64,000 nt of DNA, from the NCBI GenBank assembly GCA_002304505.1, contig NCEH01000003.1, positions 1 through 64,000 of the forward strand, written 5' to 3'. The DNA is from Rhizobiales bacterium 32-66-11. Lineage in GTDB: Bacteria > Pseudomonadota > Alphaproteobacteria > Rhizobiales > Xanthobacteraceae. The position numbers were made by a program, and so were the translations under genes. Shown piece after piece: positions 58,831 through 64,000 of this stretch; the first letter of the stretch is position 1, and each line of letters starts with the position of its first letter. The notes below the pieces were generated by a model, which saw only the letters and a list, made by a program, of their open reading frames with translations, made no database searches and was not told the origin of the DNA.

Positions 58831-59853
58831 ATGCGCGCCATCGGTTCCTATTCGCCCATCCTGCTTGTCGGCCCGTCCTGGGTCGGGGACATGGTGATGG
58901 CGGCGAGTCTGATCGAAAGCCTGCGCATCCGCGATCCCGGCCGCCCCATCGATGTCATCGCGCCGCCGGCGTCGCTGCCGATCGCGCGGCTGATCCGGGG
59001 CGTGCGCCGGACCATTCCCCTCGGCCTCGGCCATGGCGAGTTCGGCCTCATGCAGCGCTGGAAGGCCGGGCGCGCGCTGCGCAAGGAAGGCTATGGCAAG
59101 GCCATCATCCTGCCGCGCGCCTTCAAGGCCGCCATCGTGCCCTTCGCCGCCGGCATTCCCGAGCGCATCGGCTATGCCGCCGAGGGCCGCAGCCTGCTGC
59201 TGACGGATTCGCGCCCCGACCGGGATCGCAAGACCGCGCGCACCATCGACCGTTTCGTCGCCCTCGGCGCCCCGCGCGGCGACCAATTGGCCGCGCCCCG
59301 TCCCACCCTGTTCCTGCCCGACGGCGCGCGGGAAGCGGCGGCGGGGCGGTTTCCGCTCGCGGGGGAGGGGCCGGTGATGGCGCTCTGCCCGGGCGCGGAA
59401 TATGGCCCCGCCAAGCAATGGCCGGCCACCAAGTTCGCCCGCCTCGCCGCCCGCGCGGTGGAAGCGGGATATCGCGTGCGCATCCTCGGCGGGCCGAAGG
59501 ATGTGTCCATCGCGGCGCAGATCGTCAAGCTGAGCGGTGTGCCGGTGGACAATATCGCCGGCAAGACCACGCTGATGGACGCCGCCGCCTTGCTGGGCCT
59601 GGCGGATGTGGTGATCTCGAACGATTCCGGCCTCATGCATGTGGCCGGCGCGCTCGACCGGCCTTTGGTGGTGATCTACGGGTCCAGCTCGGAAAAGATG
59701 ACGCCGCCCACCGGCCCCCGGTCGCGTGTCGTGGCGCGCGAGCTGCCCTGCCGCCCGTGCCACAAGCGCGAATGTCCGCTCGGCACCCTGGCCTGCCTGG
59801 AAGTGATCGCCCCCGAGGAGGTTCTGGCGGCGGCACGGGCCGTTCGGGCATGA
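58831..59853 (+). CDS. waaF: ADP-heptose:LPS heptosyltransferase II
   Basis: A 340-residue GT9 enzyme adding the second L-glycero-D-manno-heptose to the LPS inner core. Motifs include VGPSWVGDMVMAASL at the N-terminus, CPGAEYGPAKQWP, ISNDSGLMHVAGAL and the Cys-rich CRPCHKRECPLGTLACLE end. The ATG follows AAGTGAGC; it begins the waaF-waaC-hldD-hldE set and overlaps waaC by four bases. Confidence 0.95.
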   Translation: MRAIGSYSPILLVGPSWVGDMVMAASLIESLRIRDPGRPIDVIAPPASLPIARLIRGVRRTIPLGLGHGEFGLMQRWKAGRALRKEGYGKAIILPRAFKAAIVPFAAGIPERIGYAAEGRSLLLTDSRPDRDRKTARTIDRFVALGAPRGDQLAAPRPTLFLPDGAREAAAGRFPLAGEGPVMALCPGAEYGPAKQWPATKFARLAARAVEAGYRVRILGGPKDVSIAAQIVKLSGVPVDNIAGKTTLMDAAALLGLADVVISNDSGLMHVAGALDRPLVVIYGSSSEKMTPPTGPRSRVVARELPCRPCHKRECPLGTLACLEVIAPEEVLAAARAVRA

Positions 59854-60938
59854 AGGTTCTGGTGGTCAAGCTGTCGTCCCTGGGCGACGTGGTGCACACG
59901 TTCCCGGCGGTTACGGACGCCATGCGCGCGGTTCCCGGTCTCACGCTCGATTGGGCGGTGGAGGAAGCGTTCGTTCCCCTGGTGGAGACCCACCCCGCCG
60001 TGCGGCGTGCCATCCCCGTGCCGCTCCGGCGCTTGCGCAAGGCGCCCGGCGAAGCGTTGCGCAGCGCGGCCGCGGCGATCCGCGCCGCTTTGCGTGCGGA
60101 AACCTATGATGTGGTGATCGACGCCCAGGGGCTGATGAAGAGCGCCGCGGTCGGCCTGTTCGCGCGCGGACGGCGCCATGGTTTTGCCCGGGGCAGCGCC
60201 CGCGAGGGCCTCGCGACGTTTGCCTATCACACCAGCCACGCGGTGCCGGAAACCGAGCATATGGCGGTGCGGCTGCGCAAGCTGTTCGCCGCAAGCCTCG
60301 GCTACTCGCTGGCGGGGCTCGCCGCCGATGCCGGGCTCGCCGTGCCGGCCGAGGCGCAAGGGCAGGGGAACGAGCCGCCTTATATCGTGATGCTGCACGG
60401 CACCACCTGGCGCACCAAGACCTGGCCGGTAAAACACTGGCGCGATCTCGCCCTGATGGCGGCGGAACGGGGCTATGAAACCCGCATCTTCGCCCAGGGT
60501 CCGGAAGAGACGGCGCGCGCCACCGCCATCGCGGACCGGATCCCGGGGGTGCGGATCGTGCCGCCCGGCCCCATCACCGCGCTCGCGCCGGTGATTGCGC
60601 GGGCGCAGGCGGTGGTGAGCGTCGATTCCGGCCTCGGCCATCTCGCGGCCGCGCTCGCGGTGCCCACAATCGGGCTTTATGGCCCGACAAATCCGCGCCT
60701 GACCGGCCTTTTCGGGCCCAAGGCGCTGGAATTGAAATCGCTCCGCCCGTGTGCGCCGTGCGAGCGCGCCCAGTGCCGGATCGCGCCCGATCTGGTGGAA
60801 GGCCCGCCCTGCCTCACGGATTTCAGCGCGCGAGACGTCTGGCGCGCGCTCAATGTCCTGCGCTTCGGCCATGCCGATGCGATGGACAAGACCGGAAGCA
60901 CCGTGGCACACGGGGGCACATCACCGCCTTCGCCTTGA
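59850..60938 (+). CDS. waaC: ADP-heptose:LPS heptosyltransferase I
   Basis: A 362-residue GT9 enzyme adding the first heptose to Kdo. The start MKVLVVKLSSLGDVVHTFPAVTDA is diagnostic; the donor-site block reads VSVDSGLGHLAAALAVPTIGLYGPTNP. A non-conserved tail of about 25 residues (ending TGSTVAHGG...) follows the family domain. It is translationally coupled to waaF and precedes hldD by 12 bp. Confidence 0.95.
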   Translation: MKVLVVKLSSLGDVVHTFPAVTDAMRAVPGLTLDWAVEEAFVPLVETHPAVRRAIPVPLRRLRKAPGEALRSAAAAIRAALRAETYDVVIDAQGLMKSAAVGLFARGRRHGFARGSAREGLATFAYHTSHAVPETEHMAVRLRKLFAASLGYSLAGLAADAGLAVPAEAQGQGNEPPYIVMLHGTTWRTKTWPVKHWRDLALMAAERGYETRIFAQGPEETARATAIADRIPGVRIVPPGPITALAPVIARAQAVVSVDSGLGHLAAALAVPTIGLYGPTNPRLTGLFGPKALELKSLRPCAPCERAQCRIAPDLVEGPPCLTDFSARDVWRALNVLRFGHADAMDKTGSTVAHGGTSPPSP

Positions 60939-60950
60939 ATGGTAGCTTGA

Positions 60951-61964
60951 ATGATCCGCACCGCCCGTTCCGCCCGCGATACCATCCTTGTCACCGGGGG
61001 CGCCGGCTTTATCGGTTCGAACATCGCCCGCGCATTTGCCGCCGACGGCTGGCGGGTGGTGGTCGCCGACTGGCTGGAGGACGGGCCGAAATGGCTCAAT
61101 CTGCGCGACATCCTGCTGGATGACGTGATCCGGCCGGAGGCGGTGCCCGCCTTCGTGGAGCGCGAGGGCGGCCGGCTCGGCGCGATCGTCCATATGGGCG
61201 CGATTTCCGCGACCACGGAGCGGGACGGCGACAAGATCGTCGCCCGCAACATCCGCCCGACGCTGGATCTGTGGGACCAGTGCGCGCGCAAGGGCATCCG
61301 CTTCATCTATGCCTCCTCCGCCGCCACCTATGGCGACGGCACCGACGGCTTCAAGGATGAGGAGGGCGCCGCGGCGCTCGACCGCCTGGCGCCGCTCAAC
61401 GCCTATGGCTGGAGCAAGCTCATGGCGGACCGCCGGTTCGCGGCCGATGTGGCGGCCGGCCGGCCGGTGCCGCCGCAATGGGCGGGCCTGCGCTTCTTCA
61501 ACGTCTATGGTCCGGGCGAAGCCCATAAGGGCGACATGCGCTCGGTGATCCATAAGATCTATCCGACCGCCGCCGCCGGAGAGGCGGTGACGCTCTTCAA
61601 ATCCCATGATCCGGGATATGAGGACGGCGGGCAGCTGCGGGATTTCGTCTATGTGGGCGATTGCGTCGCGGTGGTGCGCTGGCTGGTGGAAACGCCCACC
61701 GCGAGCGGCATCTTCAATGTCGGAACCGGGCAGGCGCGCAGCTTCGCGGATCTCGCCAAGGCGGTGTTCGCGGCGGCCGGCAGGGATCCGCGCATCACCT
61801 ATGTCGATATGCCGGTTTCCATCCGCGACGCGTATCAATATTTCACCCAGGCGGACGTCTCCAAACTGCGCGCCGCGGGCTTTACCCGCCCGTTCACCAC
61901 GCTGGAAGAGGGCGTGCGGATCTATGTCACCGAGCATTTGCGCGGGCGCAATTCCGCGTCATGA
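60951..61964 (+). CDS. hldD: ADP-L-glycero-D-manno-heptose 6-epimerase
   Basis: A 337-residue extended SDR enzyme: Rossmann motif VTGGAGFIGSNIARAF, catalytic YGWSK (Tyr/Lys) and preceding Ser/Thr in YASSAATYGDG. It converts ADP-D,D-heptose to the L,D form used by WaaC and WaaF. It lies between the transferases and hldE. Confidence 0.95.
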   Translation: MIRTARSARDTILVTGGAGFIGSNIARAFAADGWRVVVADWLEDGPKWLNLRDILLDDVIRPEAVPAFVEREGGRLGAIVHMGAISATTERDGDKIVARNIRPTLDLWDQCARKGIRFIYASSAATYGDGTDGFKDEEGAAALDRLAPLNAYGWSKLMADRRFAADVAAGRPVPPQWAGLRFFNVYGPGEAHKGDMRSVIHKIYPTAAAGEAVTLFKSHDPGYEDGGQLRDFVYVGDCVAVVRWLVETPTASGIFNVGTGQARSFADLAKAVFAAAGRDPRITYVDMPVSIRDAYQYFTQADVSKLRAAGFTRPFTTLEEGVRIYVTEHLRGRNSAS

Positions 61965-62015
61965 GCGGGACGCTCTCCATCGCAACGGCTGATCTTGCCC
62001 CAGGATACCGGCACC

Positions 62016-63455
62016 ATGCTTCCTGATACCAAGCCCGGTCCCGTCGCCGTCATCGGCGATGTCATGGTGGATCGCTACATCCTCGGCTCGGTTTCGCGCA
62101 TCTCGCCCGAGGCGCCGGTGCCGGTGCTGCTGCATGGCGCGGAACGCATCGTGCCCGGCGGGGCGGCGAACGTTGCGGCGAACGCCGCCGCCATGGGCGC
62201 GCCGATCCGCCTGGTGGGGCTTGTCGGGGCCGATGGGGAGGCCGACCAGCTGCGCGCCGCGCTCGCCCCTTATGCGCTGATCGACCTGTCCGGCCTGGTG
62301 GTGGACGCCGCCCGCCCGACCGTCACCAAGACGCGGGTGATGAGCGGGCGCCAGCAGATCGTCCGCATCGATGCCGAGATGTCCGCCCCGCCGTCCACCG
62401 CCATCGAGGACGCGTTGATCGCCGCCGCAAGCCGCGCCATGGCCGGCTGCGAGGTGGTGGTGCTCTCCGATTATGCCAAGGGCGTGCTCGGCGACCGTGC
62501 CGTCGCCGCTGTGCTGGCCGAGGCGCGCACGCTGGGCGTGCCGGTGATCGTCGATCCCAAGCGCCGCACCTTCGAGGCCTATCGCGGCGCGACCTTGGTG
62601 ACGCCCAACCGGCGCGAATTGAGCGAGGCCACCGGCCTGCCGGACGAGACCGACGCCGACGCAGAGCGCGCCGCGCAGGTGGCGAGCGCCCAGTTCGGTG
62701 GTGATGTGCTGGTGACCCGCGCGGAAAAGGGCATGACGCTCTGGCGCCGCAACGGAACCGTGCTGCATGTGCCGGCCGAGGCGCGCGAGGTGTTCGACGT
62801 GTCCGGCGCCGGCGATACGGCGCTGGCCGCGCTCGCCTTGTCGCTCGCCTGCGGGCTCAGCCTGGAAGCGAGCGTGCCGGTCGGCAATGCGGCCGCCGCC
62901 ATTGCGGTCGCCAAGCTCGGCACGGCGGTTGTCACCCGCGCGGAACTCACCGCCGCCCTGCATCACTCGGTTCCGCAGCTGGAGCCGGCGGGCGCGCTGG
63001 TGGCGCGGGACAAGGCGCGCGCCATCATCGATCGCTGGCGGGCAAGCGGCGCGCGCATCGTCTTCACCAACGGCTGCTTCGATCTGCTGCATCCCGGCCA
63101 TGTGGGCATGCTGGAAGCGGCGGCCGCGCAGGGCGACCGCCTGGTCGTGGGGCTCAATACCGATGCCTCGGTGCGCCGCCTCAAAGGCCCGACGCGCCCG
63201 CTCCAAGACGAAGCCGCCCGCGCGCGGGTCATCGGTGCCATGCGGTGCGTGGATCTGGTGGTCCTGTTCGAGGAGGACACCCCGCTGGAGATCATCACGG
63301 CCCTTCTGCCGGACGTGCTGGTGAAGGGGGCGGATTACAAGCCCGAGGATGTGGTCGGCGCCGACATCGTCATCGCCAATGGCGGAAAGCTGGTGCTCGC
63401 TGATCTCACGCCGGGCCAATCCACCTCGACGCTGGTGGCGAAGGCGAGGAGCTGA
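62016..63455 (+). CDS. hldE: Bifunctional heptose 7-phosphate kinase / heptose 1-phosphate adenylyltransferase
   Basis: A 479-residue two-domain enzyme. The ribokinase-like half (residues 1 to about 315) has GGAANVAANAAAMG and FDVSGAGDTALAAL; the nucleotidyltransferase half has FTNGCFDLLHPGHVGML with the HxGH signature. It makes ADP-D,D-heptose. A TTG at 61995 would extend it by seven residues, but the ATG is chosen here. Confidence 0.95.
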   Translation: MLPDTKPGPVAVIGDVMVDRYILGSVSRISPEAPVPVLLHGAERIVPGGAANVAANAAAMGAPIRLVGLVGADGEADQLRAALAPYALIDLSGLVVDAARPTVTKTRVMSGRQQIVRIDAEMSAPPSTAIEDALIAAASRAMAGCEVVVLSDYAKGVLGDRAVAAVLAEARTLGVPVIVDPKRRTFEAYRGATLVTPNRRELSEATGLPDETDADAERAAQVASAQFGGDVLVTRAEKGMTLWRRNGTVLHVPAEAREVFDVSGAGDTALAALALSLACGLSLEASVPVGNAAAAIAVAKLGTAVVTRAELTAALHHSVPQLEPAGALVARDKARAIIDRWRASGARIVFTNGCFDLLHPGHVGMLEAAAAQGDRLVVGLNTDASVRRLKGPTRPLQDEAARARVIGAMRCVDLVVLFEEDTPLEIITALLPDVLVKGADYKPEDVVGADIVIANGGKLVLADLTPGQSTSTLVAKARS

Positions 63456-63507
63456 CATCGCGCGGCGGCGGGCGGTTGCGGCGCGGGGCCGCGGGCTTAT
63501 AGTCGGC

Positions 63508-63719
63508 GCGTCGTCGGTTCCTTCGGGATCAAAAGGGAACGCGGTGCGGGAGGGTTTCTCCTTATGCCGCGGCTGCCCCCGCAACTGTCGGCGGAGAGCA
63601 AACCCACAAACCACTGAGGCCAGCCTCGGGAAGGGTGGGGGCGCACGGGTCTGCGAGCCAGGAGCGCTATCGGCGAGCCAGCAGACCTATCCGCGAGCCA
63701 GGAGACCTGCCGAGGACGC
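63508..63719 (+). ncRNA. Cobalamin riboswitch (B12-responsive leader)
   Basis: Conserved cobalamin aptamer blocks are present in order: GATCAAAAGGGAACGCGGTG, GGCTGCCCCCGCAACTGT, GAGCAAACCCAC, the GGGAAGGGTGGGG segment and the B12 box GCCAGGAGACCTGCC. Outer stem P1 can form between GCGTCGTCGG (63508-63517) and CCGAGGACGC (63710-63719) with one mismatch. It precedes cobP/cobU by about 130 bp, so it should repress cobalamin synthesis when B12 is plentiful. A T7 run at 63816-63822 may belong to the expression platform. Confidence 0.92.
63653..63712 (+). repeat. Three tandem 20-bp units containing the B12 box
   Basis: Units at 63653-63672, 63673-63692 and 63693-63712 begin GCGAGCCAG and are contiguous with exact 20-bp period. 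The third carries the canonical B12 box; the second (CAGCAGACCTATCC) and first (CAGGAGCGCTATCG) are diverged. Units 1 and 2 lie between the peripheral part of the aptamer and the box that closes it. Confidence 0.9.
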
Positions 63720-63848
63720 ACAGCCCGTTTCGCGGGCGCCACATGCCGGCTCTCGGAGGGAGGGCCAGGGAGAGGGTTTGATGTTCGGTCCGCGCCCGGC
63801 GGCCAGTGCTCCGCGTTTTTTTCGCCGTCGGGGATCCGAGGTGTCGGC

Positions 63849-64000
63849 TTGAGCGCGCGCGCGGCCGGGGCGCAGGGCCGGATCGTGCTGGTGCTCGGCG
63901 GCGCGCGCTCCGGCAAGAGCCGCCATGCCGAGCAGCGGGTGGAAGCCGCCGCGCCGCCGTTCGCTTATGTCGCGACGGCGCAAGCTTTCGATGCCGAGAT
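63849..64000 (+). CDS. cobP: Adenosylcobinamide kinase/guanylyltransferase (N-terminal part)
   Basis: The first 50 codons of a CobP/CobU-type enzyme are present, cut by the window end. The P-loop GGARSGKSRHAEQ is diagnostic. The enzyme phosphorylates adenosylcobinamide and then adds GMP in corrin nucleotide-loop assembly. The TTG at 63849 is taken as start: GAGG stands seven bases before it and no ATG or GTG fits the frame in that position. Its leader is the cobalamin riboswitch. Confidence 0.88.
   Translation, partial: MSARAAGAQGRIVLVLGGARSGKSRHAEQRVEAAAPPFAYVATAQAFDAE

Noticed and set aside
63349..63852. A 167-codon frame through the cobalamin leader.
   Set aside because: It overlaps the end of hldE and the highly structured riboswitch and is in a different frame from cobP.

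Overview
This GC-rich window reads as a chromosomal segment of an alphaproteobacterium, most likely a Hyphomicrobiales (Rhizobiales) member with methylotrophic C1 metabolism. The order-level evidence is the usg-groES-groEL neighbourhood, the (zeta subunit)-purC-purS-purQ-purL-bolA-grxD block, thrC followed by an M16 peptidase, a giant GPR/RgsE-like polar growth protein, and Irr/ICE-like palindromes in front of iron genes. The C1 evidence is a compact operon for methanofuran/tetrahydromethanopterin-type cofactors. No phage, insertion sequence, CRISPR array, rRNA or tRNA was seen; this is mostly core chromosome and gene-dense, and no stretch over about 300 bp lacks a gene except the riboswitch leader at 63456-63848.

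Layout. 1-4.3 kb: groES-groEL with a CIRCE operator, a lipoprotein-type diguanylate cyclase with an NMT1/THI5 sensor, and usg. 4.4-7.3 kb: exoD-family protein and the queuosine pair queA-tgt; Tgt has lost three of the four canonical zinc ligands. 7.4-11.4 kb (minus): five-gene C1-cofactor operon (MfnE-like kinase, flavoprotein, DHPS-like protein, DUF447 protein, MfnB). A perfect 16-bp parS palindrome lies in the last codons of mfnB. 11.6-15.2 kb: cytochrome c, rsmE, a GCS2-type ligase and an FAH-family enzyme. 15.4-18.3 kb: a probable plcP-agt lipid-remodelling pair, with a PHO-box-like site, coupled to a PLP dehydratase. 18.4-24.2 kb: MFS transporter, dipeptide epimerase and an Mla-type lipid transport operon. 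24.4-29.7 kb: the GPR-like coiled-coil protein with seven exact-period 44-residue repeats. 30-36 kb: ferredoxin, murI, a lytic transglycosylase, an amidotransferase, rpsD, an MgtC-family protein, an SH3 protein and the F1-ATPase zeta subunit. 36-42.7 kb: purine synthesis plus BolA/Grx4. 43-50.5 kb: thrC, M16 peptidase, acetyltransferase, AsmA-like protein and acetoacetyl-CoA synthetase. 50.6-54.5 kb: fbpA-fbpB iron uptake, bfr and bfd, with three matching ICE-like sites. 54.7-58.6 kb: a PAS kinase with a degenerate ATP-binding domain and two phasins. 58.8-63.5 kb: LPS heptose genes waaF-waaC-hldD-hldE. 63.5 kb to the end: a cobalamin riboswitch with a triplicated B12-box unit, followed by the start of cobP/cobU.

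Themes that connect the genes are C1 cofactor synthesis, iron homeostasis under an Irr-type regulator, envelope biogenesis (heptose, lipid transport, lipid remodelling, peptidoglycan, polar growth) and polyhydroxybutyrate/acetoacetate metabolism. The least ordinary signals are the in-gene parS site, the triplicated B12 box, the three-site iron palindrome family, the degenerate kinase, the Tgt zinc-site loss and the regular repeat array in the GPR-like protein.
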